Source: Candidatus Woesearchaeota archaeon | GTDB taxonomy: Archaea; Nanobdellota; Nanobdellia; Woesearchaeales; WJKV01 | Direction: 5' to 3' | Assembly: GCA_014728875.1 (NCBI GenBank) | Contig: WJKV01000100.1 | Location: 1-18,430, forward strand | Length of the DNA stretch: 18,430 bases | Shown: piece by piece, positions 1 through 6,554 of the stretch | Layout of the letters: the number at the start of each line of letters is the position of its first letter | Position numbering within the stretch: position 1 is the first letter of the stretch | The notes under the pieces: model-generated | Seen by the model: the letters and a program-made list of their open reading frames with translations, nothing else | Databases searched by the model: none | Told to the model about the DNA's origin: nothing | Translations under genes and position numbers: made by a program

Positions 1-149
1 CTTTCGAATTTCTCACTATTGTCACTAAGTTTTCTCACATAGTTTCCTACAATCTTCTTTAGAATAACCATTGTGCCTCCGTCAAGGTCCCTGAAGCCAC
101 TTAGTTCTATGTTGCCGCCTAACTTTATAGTCTCTGCATCTTCTTCCAT
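1..149 (-). CDS. Conserved small protein, N-terminal part only (cut by window edge)
   Basis: Reading leftward from the ATG at 149, an open frame of 49 codons runs off the window without a stop. It begins MEEDAETIKLGGNIELSGF and continues with a helical stretch around VILKKIVGNYVRKLSD. It is too short for the usual ORF cut-off but has a strong G-rich Shine-Dalgarno (GGGGGTG on the minus strand, at 153-159) a few bases before the ATG, and AT-rich TATA-like elements (minus strand) between 188 and 209. I do not recognise the family securely; the compact beta-then-helix pattern looks like a conserved archaeal small protein, and no function is assigned. The rest of the gene lies outside the window, so length and domain content are unknown. 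Confidence 0.7.
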   Translation of the reverse strand, partial: MEEDAETIKLGGNIELSGFRDLDGGTMVILKKIVGNYVRKLSDNSEKFE

Positions 150-187
150 ACTGCACCCCCGATTTATACCTGTTATTATTGATTCAT

Positions 188-209
188 AGTTAAATATCTA
201 TTTAAGCTT
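188..209 (-). promoter_or_regulatory. TATA-like promoter elements of the small protein starting at 149
   Basis: On the minus strand this stretch reads as AAGCTTAAATAGA followed by TATTTAACT, two overlapping archaeal TATA-like candidates about 40-58 nt before the ATG at 149. That spacing leaves room for a short leader carrying the G-rich Shine-Dalgarno. Confidence 0.4.
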
Positions 210-214
210 TTCGG

Positions 215-223
215 TAAAAAAAG
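215..223 (-). terminator. T-tract after the TPR-like gene
   Basis: Seven consecutive T on the minus strand about 55 nt past the stop codon of the TPR-like gene; archaeal termination commonly uses such T runs without a hairpin. It lies just upstream of the promoter of the next minus-strand gene, as expected. Confidence 0.3.
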
Positions 224-276
224 GCTATAAAGGCTTAAAAGCTTAGTATACAGTAGAATTAGCACTTTCTTGAAAC

Positions 277-1572
277 TCACTCGTTATCCAGCTTCTTCCT
301 GCCCCAATCAAGGCATTTTTCTGCATATCCCAGATCCCTTTCTGTCATGCGATGCGTCTCTTCCATATTTATTAGCTTATGGCACCATTCCAGCATCTCC
401 TGATAGACTGGCCTTGCTTCTTCCATTCCGTTAGAAGTTTCAGTATGCTCTGCTTTATAGCTTAATACCTTTATCAGGTTGCAGTAAAGTGCAGAATCAT
501 GGGGATTGATCTCCAAAGCCCGCCTGAATGATTTCAGGCTTCTTTCTGCGAAAAAAAGTTTCTTATCCACATCATCATTGATGTTTGCAAATCTTAAATA
601 GACCGCACCAAGATAATTATGACCCCTTTCATTGTTTGGGGCAATTTTCAGGACCTCTTCTATCATCAGTCTGGCATGGGTATATAATTTGTTTGAAGTC
701 TGATTGTCCTGTGCATAATTGCCTATCTGCAGGTTGAAGAATGCATAACGCAGGTTAAGCGCAAGATGCGACCAGATCTTGTCAACCTTATCGTCCTGCT
801 GCAATGCACACTCTATCCCTTTCTTGTACAATTCAGGCGCTTCAATCTCTGCAATGTGCTGCATTTTCTTTACTAATTGCTCTATCTTTTCTTTTTTTCT
901 TTCCTCGCTCAGATTGCTGTCTTTGACATTTTTCTTCTGCAGTCCGCAGGCTATAAAAAGCCCTAATTTCCCGCTTATCAGTTCTGCGTGGGCAAGAGGA
1001 TGTCCTAGCTCTGACGCCTTCACAAGATTCGCATACGCAACCCTGTGGCTTTCACTGCTTCTTTTTATGCCATTAAGCTTCAGATGGAAAAGTCCTGCCA
1101 GATAGTGCGCTTGTCTTCTTACTTCCACGCTGTAATCTTTCTGAAAAAAAATCTCCTGCAGTTTTGAGATCATGTCATCCAGTTTATCTCTTGCAGTCCG
1201 TTCATCGATCCTTTTTCTTTCCCAATCTGACTGGAACCTGCTGTGAAAAAGCCTTGCTTCTGTGACGACAAGCAGGGGATTGTTGCCTTCCTGCATTGCC
1301 TTGGCTTTCTGATAGAATTCCTCTGCTTCTTTGAATTCTTTCTGGTGTATATTGAGCAGGACCAGCTGGCACATTTCTTCGAGCGAAATCCCGTTCTGTG
1401 ACAGAATCCGTTTCTCTTCAAGACTGGCAATGTCCTGGAACAATCCTTGTTCAGAAGGTACAGGCACATTGGGCCTGTCAGCAGCCTCCTGCGCGCAGAC
1501 AATAGCAGGCACGCTAATAACAACTGCTGCTGAAGAAGGTCCTATGTATCCGCCCCAATTTCCCCAAAACAT
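277..1572 (-). CDS. TPR-like helical repeat protein with a possible signal peptide
   Basis: A 431-residue protein that is mainly alpha-helical. Residues 12-27 (SSAAVVISVPAIVCA) are hydrophobic and end in VCA-QEA, a plausible signal-peptidase site, although the N-terminus has no positive charges, which is atypical. The middle consists of paired helices rich in Lys/Glu. Residues about 310-360 (NERGHNYLGAVYLRFA, then FRRALEINPHDSALYCNLIKVL) match the tetratricopeptide consensus, so it is probably a protein-interaction scaffold, outside the membrane if the signal is genuine. A TATA box (1597-1609) lies about 36 nt before the ATG, so the mRNA is nearly leaderless and transcription is separate from the sigma factor gene upstream. 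No catalytic motif is visible and the partner is unknown. Confidence 0.75.
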   Translation of the reverse strand: MFWGNWGGYIGPSSAAVVISVPAIVCAQEAADRPNVPVPSEQGLFQDIASLEEKRILSQNGISLEEMCQLVLLNIHQKEFKEAEEFYQKAKAMQEGNNPLLVVTEARLFHSRFQSDWERKRIDERTARDKLDDMISKLQEIFFQKDYSVEVRRQAHYLAGLFHLKLNGIKRSSESHRVAYANLVKASELGHPLAHAELISGKLGLFIACGLQKKNVKDSNLSEERKKEKIEQLVKKMQHIAEIEAPELYKKGIECALQQDDKVDKIWSHLALNLRYAFFNLQIGNYAQDNQTSNKLYTHARLMIEEVLKIAPNNERGHNYLGAVYLRFANINDDVDKKLFFAERSLKSFRRALEINPHDSALYCNLIKVLSYKAEHTETSNGMEEARPVYQEMLEWCHKLINMEETHRMTERDLGYAEKCLDWGRKKLDNE

Positions 1573-1596
1573 AACAGTTCATTAAATATTCCGAAG

Positions 1597-1609
1597 AAAT
1601 ATATAAAAC
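1597..1609 (-). promoter_or_regulatory. TATA box of the TPR-like gene
   Basis: Minus strand GTTTTATATATTT, close to the archaeal TATA consensus, placed about 36 nt before the ATG at 1572. It lies between the stop of the sigma factor gene and this gene, so the two need not be cotranscribed. Confidence 0.6.
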
Positions 1610-1663
1610 TTTACTTGGAAGTTTTTAAAGCATCAAACAAGAACCCAGGAATCTTATTTACCT

Positions 1664-3685
1664 TTATTGTTTGGGTTTTCCTTCAAACAGCTCTACTTTT
1701 GTCTTTTCTGCTTTTCCTTCCTGTCTGTTATCGTCAAGAAAGCCTTCTAATCTTCTGCTTCTTGTCGGATGCTGAAGTTTTCTTACGGCTTTCTCTTCTA
1801 TCTGCCTGATCCGTTCTCTTGTGACTTTGAATATCCTGCCGACTTCTTCAAGTGTATAGGTATGGCCATCCTCAAGACCGTATCTCAGTATTATTATCTC
1901 CCTTTCCCTGAAAGACAGTGTCTGCAGAACTTTTCCTATCTTTTCTTTCAATTGCAGTTCTGTTGCAGTATCTATAGGTGCATCGAACGTCTCGTCGGGG
2001 ATGAATTCTCCGAAAAGAGCATCGTCTTTCTCAACAACAGGCCGTTCGAGCGAGACAGGATGTCTTGATATATTTTTAATCTGCTTGATTTTATCGACTG
2101 TCATTCCTGCTTCTTCTGCAACTTCTTCGAGGCTTGGCTCTCTGCCCAGTTCCTGCGCCAGTATCTTTTCTGTTTTTCTTACCTTGCTGATAACCTCGAT
2201 CATATGGACGGGAATTCTTATTGTTCTTGCCTGGTCAGCAATGGCTCTTGTTATTGCCTGCCGTATCCACCATGTTGCATAAGTTGAAAATTTGTAGCCT
2301 CTTTGATGTTCAAACTTCTCTACTGCCCTCATCAGGCCTGTGTTGCCTTCCTGTATCAGGTCCAGGAAACTCAGGCCCCTTTTCCTATAGTTCTTTGCAT
2401 TGCTGACAACCAGCCTGAGATTGGCCTTGGCAAGCTTTATTTTTGCGTCCTCATAATGCCTATTGAAATATTCAATATGCTCCAGTCTTCTGCCAAATGA
2501 GTCAGGCGATTCCATTGTAACGTCAACAAGACCTTTCAGCATGCTTCTTATTTCAGTCCTTTTTCTTCTGCTGACGCCTGTATCCTTGCTTTGCTTGATC
2601 TCCCTGCTTAACAAAAGCATGTTATCGCACAGTTCCTGCATCTTTCTGATCACAGGATAGAAGAAATCAAGATCAATATTGAGCTCTTGAAGCAGTATCC
2701 TGCCTCTTCTCTGGCGCGCTCTTATCTTCTGCCACAGTTTCTCTTTTTGTTTTTTCGGCAGATCCCTCTCCTGTATGCTCAAATAATCCTCCCTGTTCCT
2801 GTACAGCATTTTAGAAAGCGTTGCGATATATGCAGGCAATGCCTCTACAATGTCCTGCACTTTGAATCCTTTATTATTTGCTAATTTTCGGCTGATTGCA
2901 TATTCTCCATTGTTCAGGTCTTCCAGCAGGCCGAGGGCTTCGCGCTGTCCTGTCTCAGAACTGAGCACAAGACTGCACAGCCTGTCCCTGTTTGTTTCTA
3001 TCTCCATGGCCAGTCCTATTTCTTCTTCTCTTGAAAGCAGAGGAATCTCGCCCATCTCTGAGAAGTACATCCTGACAGAATCTTTGTAGTGTTTCGGGGC
3101 CTCTTCTTTTTTATCTCCTGTCTTTTTTGTTTTCTTTTCTCTTTTTGGTCCTTTCGTTTCCTTTGGCTTTGTTTTCCTGCCTGCTTTTTTTATTTTCTTT
3201 GTTTTCGGTCCTTTCGGAAGCTGATCGACTGTTTTGACATTGTACAGGACAAGCAGGTCAACAAAAGCGTCTGCAGTGTGGATGTCAATGTTATCTGAGA
3301 GAACACTTCCTGCATCCTCGTATGTCAGTATTCTTCCGTTGGATTCAGCTTTTCCCAACAATGCCTGAAGCCTTTTTCCGTCGATGTACGGATTATCCAG
3401 CAGGCCTCTCAGCAGCCTGTTTCTATCTATGTCATTAACGCCAAGTCCTGCCGCATCAAGATATTCAGAAAAAAGCTCCAATGCTTTCTGGTATGCAGGC
3501 GCAGTATCATTTCCCACTAAAACACCGCCTGCATCGAAATAATCTATCTGTCCGCCGTAAACCTTTGCTCTTTCAAGCAGTTCTTCAAGCCTATTGTTGT
3601 CTATGTGCCTGCTTCTGCGCAAACGCATGTAAAGAAAATTAGTCCGTTGAGAGCTCACCTGTCTTTTTTTATTGTTTTCCCTCAA
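1664..3685 (-). CDS. rpoD: Sigma-70 (RpoD-type) RNA polymerase sigma factor with two N-terminal region-1.1-like domains
   Basis: A 673-residue primary-type sigma factor, which in bacteria directs RNA polymerase to -10/-35 promoters. Order: two region-1.1-like repeats (about 30-84 and 103-157), a Lys-rich linker (158-197), region 1.2 (KHYKDSVRMYFSEMGEIPLL, 198-217), a non-conserved segment (about 231-410), region 2 (417-500, with YKFSTYATWWIRQAI and ARTIRIPVHMIE), region 3 (501-550), the 3.2 finger (FGEFIPDE) and region 4 (580-652, with TLEEVGRIFKVTRERIRQIE). The residues for promoter melting (Y, WW) and for -10 and -35 recognition (Q476/T479 and the RERIRQ helix) are all kept, so it looks functional. 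The start is TTG, with GAGGG 7 nt upstream; an alternative is ATG at codon 20. Codon use (AGA/AGG arginine) resembles its neighbours, and an archaeal TATA box precedes it. In an archaeon this is horizontally acquired in origin. The family call is near certain; the role is not. Confidence 0.96.
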   Translation of the reverse strand: MRENNKKRQVSSQRTNFLYMRLRRSRHIDNNRLEELLERAKVYGGQIDYFDAGGVLVGNDTAPAYQKALELFSEYLDAAGLGVNDIDRNRLLRGLLDNPYIDGKRLQALLGKAESNGRILTYEDAGSVLSDNIDIHTADAFVDLLVLYNVKTVDQLPKGPKTKKIKKAGRKTKPKETKGPKREKKTKKTGDKKEEAPKHYKDSVRMYFSEMGEIPLLSREEEIGLAMEIETNRDRLCSLVLSSETGQREALGLLEDLNNGEYAISRKLANNKGFKVQDIVEALPAYIATLSKMLYRNREDYLSIQERDLPKKQKEKLWQKIRARQRRGRILLQELNIDLDFFYPVIRKMQELCDNMLLLSREIKQSKDTGVSRRKRTEIRSMLKGLVDVTMESPDSFGRRLEHIEYFNRHYEDAKIKLAKANLRLVVSNAKNYRKRGLSFLDLIQEGNTGLMRAVEKFEHQRGYKFSTYATWWIRQAITRAIADQARTIRIPVHMIEVISKVRKTEKILAQELGREPSLEEVAEEAGMTVDKIKQIKNISRHPVSLERPVVEKDDALFGEFIPDETFDAPIDTATELQLKEKIGKVLQTLSFREREIIILRYGLEDGHTYTLEEVGRIFKVTRERIRQIEEKAVRKLQHPTRSRRLEGFLDDNRQEGKAEKTKVELFEGKPKQ

Positions 3686-3692
3686 AATAAAT

Positions 3693-3708
3693 CCCTCTCT
3701 CCGGAGGG
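3693..3708 (-). promoter_or_regulatory. Small hairpin covering the ribosome binding site of the sigma factor gene
   Basis: On the minus strand, CCCTC and GAGGG pair around a six-base loop. The GAGGG arm is the Shine-Dalgarno-like sequence 7 nt before the TTG start, so folding would hide it. Whether the first arm is transcribed depends on the exact start site, which the TATA box places close to this position. Confidence 0.35.
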
Positions 3709-3723
3709 CTTAGGAACAAAGAA

Positions 3724-3735
3724 GAATATATAAAG
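3724..3735 (-). promoter_or_regulatory. Archaeal TATA box of the sigma factor gene
   Basis: Minus strand CTTTATATATTC, about 50 nt before the TTG start. It matches the boxes in front of other genes here. A further TATA-like stretch (AGTATATAAACA) lies at 3767-3778, just after the stop of the acetyltransferase gene. Confidence 0.55.
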
Positions 3736-3777
3736 ATTGTTTGTAACAAAGAGGTGGTTTCTGTCTGTTTATATACT

Positions 3778-4287
3778 TCAGAACAAACTTCTTGCCCTGT
3801 GCAGGATGCCTGCCTCTGACGTCTCTTCAAAACTCTTTGCCATGACTACATCTTCTGCATTTCCGTCATATAACTGAACAGTTGCAATCGGAACATATCC
3901 GGATATTCGCAATAGATTGATCATCGCGTGCTGGTCAGTCCGAGCATCGCAGAGTATCAGGTCATAATCGTCTCTTCCTTCTATCTCTGCCTGCCTCAGC
4001 ATGAAATTGGCGAAATACCTTCCTCTAAGCTTTGGATGTACGCGTATGTTCTTCAGTTCCCTTGTCCTTGGCAGTTCCTTGTGCGGCTGGAAGACAAGAT
4101 CGCCGACAAGCCGGTTGTTGCTGAACGCAAGTATCCCTGTTTTTTGTCCGCCATACAATTCCTGCTCTGCTCTCTGCACCCAGTCCTGGTATTTAGGATA
4201 GCCGAGATCCTGCAGACTAAGAAAATCAATCAGCAGCGATATATCATTAGTGCTGTCTGCAAGCCTGAATCGAAAATCAAACCCCAT
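3778..4287 (-). CDS. GNAT-family N-acetyltransferase
   Basis: A 169-residue single-domain protein of typical GNAT length, expected to move an acetyl group from acetyl-CoA to an amine. Beta strands at about 52-66 (TGILAFSNNRLVGDLVFQ) lead into motif A at about 81-101 (IRVHPKLRGRYFANFML). The LRGRYFA turn corresponds to the R/Q-x-x-G-x-G/A pyrophosphate-binding loop of acetyl-CoA, though the last glycine is replaced. A following strand (YDLILCDAR) and an NLLRISGYVPI segment resemble motif B. The substrate cannot be told from sequence. The ATG at 4287 is about 32 nt after a TATA-like element, so the mRNA is probably leaderless, and the gene is divergent from the ASCH gene. Confidence 0.75.
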   Translation of the reverse strand: MGFDFRFRLADSTNDISLLIDFLSLQDLGYPKYQDWVQRAEQELYGGQKTGILAFSNNRLVGDLVFQPHKELPRTRELKNIRVHPKLRGRYFANFMLRQAEIEGRDDYDLILCDARTDQHAMINLLRISGYVPIATVQLYDGNAEDVVMAKSFEETSEAGILHRARSLF

Positions 4288-4308
4288 AGAAGTTAAGAAT
4301 ATGGTTCG

Positions 4309-4319
4309 AATAAATAAAC
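4309..4319 (-). promoter_or_regulatory. TATA box of the acetyltransferase gene
   Basis: Minus strand GTTTATTTATT about 32 nt before the ATG at 4287, the spacing of a leaderless archaeal transcript. Confidence 0.5.
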
Positions 4320-4340
4320 ATTTTGAAAATTACAAATAAA

Positions 4341-4352
4341 TATTTAAATAAC
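4341..4352 (+). promoter_or_regulatory. TATA box of the ASCH gene
   Basis: TATTTAAATAAC, 32 nt before the ATG at 4373. It stands back to back with the acetyltransferase promoter in an 85-bp divergent intergenic region. Confidence 0.55.
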
Positions 4353-4372
4353 AAATAAAATTCAATCAGACT

Positions 4373-4798
4373 ATGGAACATCTGGCAATAATGAAGAAGT
4401 CATGGAAACTGATTCCGAAAATCCTTACAGGTGAGAAAAAGATAGAGTCAAGATGGTACATGGCAAAGTTTGCACCATGGAACAGGATAAGAGCCGGCGA
4501 AACTGTTTATTTCAAAGATTCTGGAGAAAAAGTAACAGCAAAGGCAACTGTTGAAAAAGTTCTTCAATTTGAAGGTTTGAATAAAACAAAAATAAAGAAA
4601 TTACTTGATAAATATGCGAAAGATCTAGGAATAAAAGACTTGCTTGGCAATCTTAAGTTTCTGCAGAACAAGAGATACTGCATTCTTATCTATCTGAAAA
4701 ACGCACAAGAGATAGAACCATTCGATATAGACAAGAAAGGATTCGGGAATGCCTGCGCATGGATCTGTACTGACAATATTGAGAAATTAAAGAGATAA
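4373..4798 (+). CDS. ASCH-domain protein (PUA-like fold)
   Basis: A 141-residue protein with the ASCH signature near its N-terminus: MKKSWKLIPKILTGEKKIES, in which the G-x-K-x-x-E-x-R motif (about 21-28) forms the putative ligand or RNA pocket. It is followed by an aromatic segment (WYMAKFAPWNRIRAGE) and a strand carrying VYFKDSG. ASCH domains are PUA-related and are linked to RNA or modified-nucleotide binding; some members act on modified nucleosides. Which applies here is unknown. The C-terminal half is Lys-rich and helical, then ends with a GNACAWICTD strand. Translation probably starts directly at the 5' end of the mRNA, because a TATA box lies 32 nt upstream. It stands just ahead of the tRNA methylthiotransferase, which has its own TATA box. 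Confidence 0.72.
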   Translation: MEHLAIMKKSWKLIPKILTGEKKIESRWYMAKFAPWNRIRAGETVYFKDSGEKVTAKATVEKVLQFEGLNKTKIKKLLDKYAKDLGIKDLLGNLKFLQNKRYCILIYLKNAQEIEPFDIDKKGFGNACAWICTDNIEKLKR

Positions 4799-4808
4799 GA
4801 CCCAAAAC

Positions 4809-4819
4809 CTTTATATTTT
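4809..4819 (+). promoter_or_regulatory. TATA box of the methylthiotransferase gene
   Basis: CCTTTATATTT located about 32 nt before the ATG at 4841. This spacing decides the start: a leaderless mRNA would begin at that ATG and exclude the upstream in-frame TTG at 4835. Confidence 0.6.
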
Positions 4820-4840
4820 CTATAGGAAACAGCTTTGTTT

Positions 4841-6190
4841 ATGACCAGTATTTATTTCAGGACCTTAGGCTGCAGCACTAACCATGCAGAGTCAGAAGTT
4901 ATGGCAGGTTTGTTGAAAAAGGCAGACTTTGGCATAGTAGACAGCATGGAAAAGGCAGAAATAATAATATTAAATGTCTGCATTGTGAAAGGCACTGCGA
5001 ATGCAAAGAAGCACATAACAGAGCTGGTTGAATATGCAGAAGAGAACAACAGGAAACTGATTATCGCAGGCTGCATGACAAAGGATGCTTACAGTGAGTT
5101 CAGGGACATTGCGCCTGACGCTTCTTACATCAATACAGACAATATCCTTAACATTGTAGAGGTCGTGGAAGAGACAAGGCACGACAAAAATGTCACTTTG
5201 ATGACTGCACCGCAGGACATAAAGATAAACAAGCCGAGGGTTAGGCAGAACAAAGTCACTGCAATCATCCCTATCTGCAACAGCTGTACAGAGCAGTGCA
5301 GCTACTGCATTGTAAAGGCTGTGAAAGGAAAATTATTCTCTTATCCGATGGAAGATATTCTTGATGATGCAAAGAAAGCACTTAACCAAGGAGCAAAAGA
5401 GATCTGGATTACTGCGCAGGACACAGCAGCCTACGGCCTTGACTGGTACACAAAAGCAGACAGGCTCAAGGCGAACCTTGAGAAAAAGCAATTGAAATCA
5501 AAGCTCCCTGAACTCCTGAGAAAACTGGCAAAGCTTGAAGGAAGATTCATGATAAGGCTGGGAATGCTGAATCCTGTCAATCTTAAGCCGATAATCGACG
5601 ACCTGATAGAGGTTTACAAGTCGCACAAGATCTACAAGTTCCTGCACATCCCTGTCCAGTCTGGAAGCAATCCAATCCTGGAAAGGATGAACAGAAGATA
5701 CACTGTCGGGGAATTCGAAAATATGATAAAGTCCTTCAAGAAGGTTTTTCCAGAAATAACAATTGCGACAGACATCATCGCCGGCTTCCCAGGAGAGACA
5801 GAAGCGCAGTTCACAGAGAGCGTCTTCATAACAAGAAAGCTTAGTCCGGACATATTGAATGTGTCAAGATATCAGGACATCCCAAAGACAGCCTCTCATA
5901 AGATGGAAGACAAGGTCCATGGAAACATAAGCAAGCAGAGGACAAGGTTATTGACAGACATCTACCACAACATCACGAAATTGAACAATGAGAGATGGAT
6001 AGGCTGGGAAGGAGAGATCCTGATAAATGACAGGAAGCAGGATTTCATCGGAAGGAATTTTGCCTACAAACTGATAGCAATAGATCCGGATAGCCTTCAC
6101 AGGAAAAACAATCCTGACTTGCTCGGAAAAATAGTAAAAGTAAAAATTACAAAACAAGACAACTTCACATTGATAGGCGAATTACTTTAG
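4841..6190 (+). CDS. tRNA t6A37 methylthiotransferase, archaeal/eukaryotic CDKAL1 type
   Basis: A 449-residue radical-SAM enzyme expected to insert a methylthio group at C2 of t6A37 in tRNA, giving ms2t6A next to the anticodon. The N-terminal domain holds three cluster cysteines (C11 in TLGCSTNHAES, C47 in LNVCIVKG, C78 in IAGCMTKD). The radical-SAM motif is C149-x3-C153-x2-C156 (CTEQCSYC). The core continues through HIPVQSGSNPILERMNRRYT and ATDIIAGFPGETE, which are classic MiaB-family motifs. The C-terminal 60 residues look like a TRAM RNA-binding domain. The short N-terminus and IVKAVKG after the cluster fit the archaeal and CDKAL1 branch rather than bacterial MiaB. Start chosen from the TATA spacing. 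Its last 9 bases overlap the small convergent gene at 6182. Confidence 0.93.
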   Translation: MTSIYFRTLGCSTNHAESEVMAGLLKKADFGIVDSMEKAEIIILNVCIVKGTANAKKHITELVEYAEENNRKLIIAGCMTKDAYSEFRDIAPDASYINTDNILNIVEVVEETRHDKNVTLMTAPQDIKINKPRVRQNKVTAIIPICNSCTEQCSYCIVKAVKGKLFSYPMEDILDDAKKALNQGAKEIWITAQDTAAYGLDWYTKADRLKANLEKKQLKSKLPELLRKLAKLEGRFMIRLGMLNPVNLKPIIDDLIEVYKSHKIYKFLHIPVQSGSNPILERMNRRYTVGEFENMIKSFKKVFPEITIATDIIAGFPGETEAQFTESVFITRKLSPDILNVSRYQDIPKTASHKMEDKVHGNISKQRTRLLTDIYHNITKLNNERWIGWEGEILINDRKQDFIGRNFAYKLIAIDPDSLHRKNNPDLLGKIVKVKITKQDNFTLIGELL

Positions 6191-6388
6191 TTTTTTGAAT
6201 TTCACTGCCTTTCTTCTGCCAGGTGTTCCGCCCCATTGGGTCACTTCTACCCACGCACCCACATTGTATGCTTTTGCATATGGTACTTCAAAAGGAGCAG
6301 TCTCGACTCTCTTGTATTTCTTAAGCCTTCCTTTAAGCTTTCCGTCTTCTAACTTAGCGCTCTGGATTACCCAAACCATTCGTGCCAT
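6182..6388 (-). CDS. Small basic protein of unknown function
   Basis: A 68-residue protein, strongly basic (Lys/Arg at both ends), reading MARMVWVIQSAKLEDGKLKG and ending in PGRRKAVKFKKLK. Tryptophans at 6, 46 and 52 and a short beta-like pattern suggest a small OB- or SH3-like nucleic-acid binding fold, but this is only an impression. The gene is genuine: it has a near-perfect Shine-Dalgarno (GAGGTGATT on the minus strand, at 6393-6401) 5 nt before the ATG, and a TATA box further upstream. It is convergent with the methylthiotransferase and overlaps its 3' end by 9 nt. I do not recognise the family. The strong ribosome site hints at high expression. Confidence 0.75.
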   Translation of the reverse strand: MARMVWVIQSAKLEDGKLKGRLKKYKRVETAPFEVPYAKAYNVGAWVEVTQWGGTPGRRKAVKFKKLK

Positions 6389-6430
6389 TAATAATCACCT
6401 CATTTATTATATCGCAAATAAAAGCAATAT

Positions 6431-6443
6431 TGTATTTAAATCT
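6431..6443 (-). promoter_or_regulatory. TATA box of the small basic protein
   Basis: Minus strand AGATTTAAATACA, about 54 nt before the ATG, leaving a leader of roughly 25-30 nt that contains the GAGGTGATT ribosome site. Confidence 0.5.
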
Positions 6444-6480
6444 ATTTGTTTAGTTAATACCACCAATAAGTTAATACAAA

Positions 6481-6494
6481 TGTTTTTATATATA
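6481..6494 (+). promoter_or_regulatory. TATA box of the TM-helix protein
   Basis: TGTTTTTATATATA, about 60-70 nt before the ATG at 6555. The mRNA would carry a leader with the ribosome site GAGGTGAG at 6542-6549. Confidence 0.55.
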
Positions 6495-6554
6495 CTTAGG
6501 TTTTAAATTTAAAAAGCATAGTTTTAATTTGTTAAAAAAAAGAGGTGAGAACTG

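Noticed and set aside
4835..4840. Upstream in-frame TTG start for the methylthiotransferase
   Set aside because: The TATA box spacing fits the ATG at 4841, and the family begins at that point.
6452..6477. Direct repeat AGTTAATAC, 17 nt apart, between divergent genes
   Set aside because: Two short AT-rich copies in an AT-rich promoter region; too weak to call an operator.
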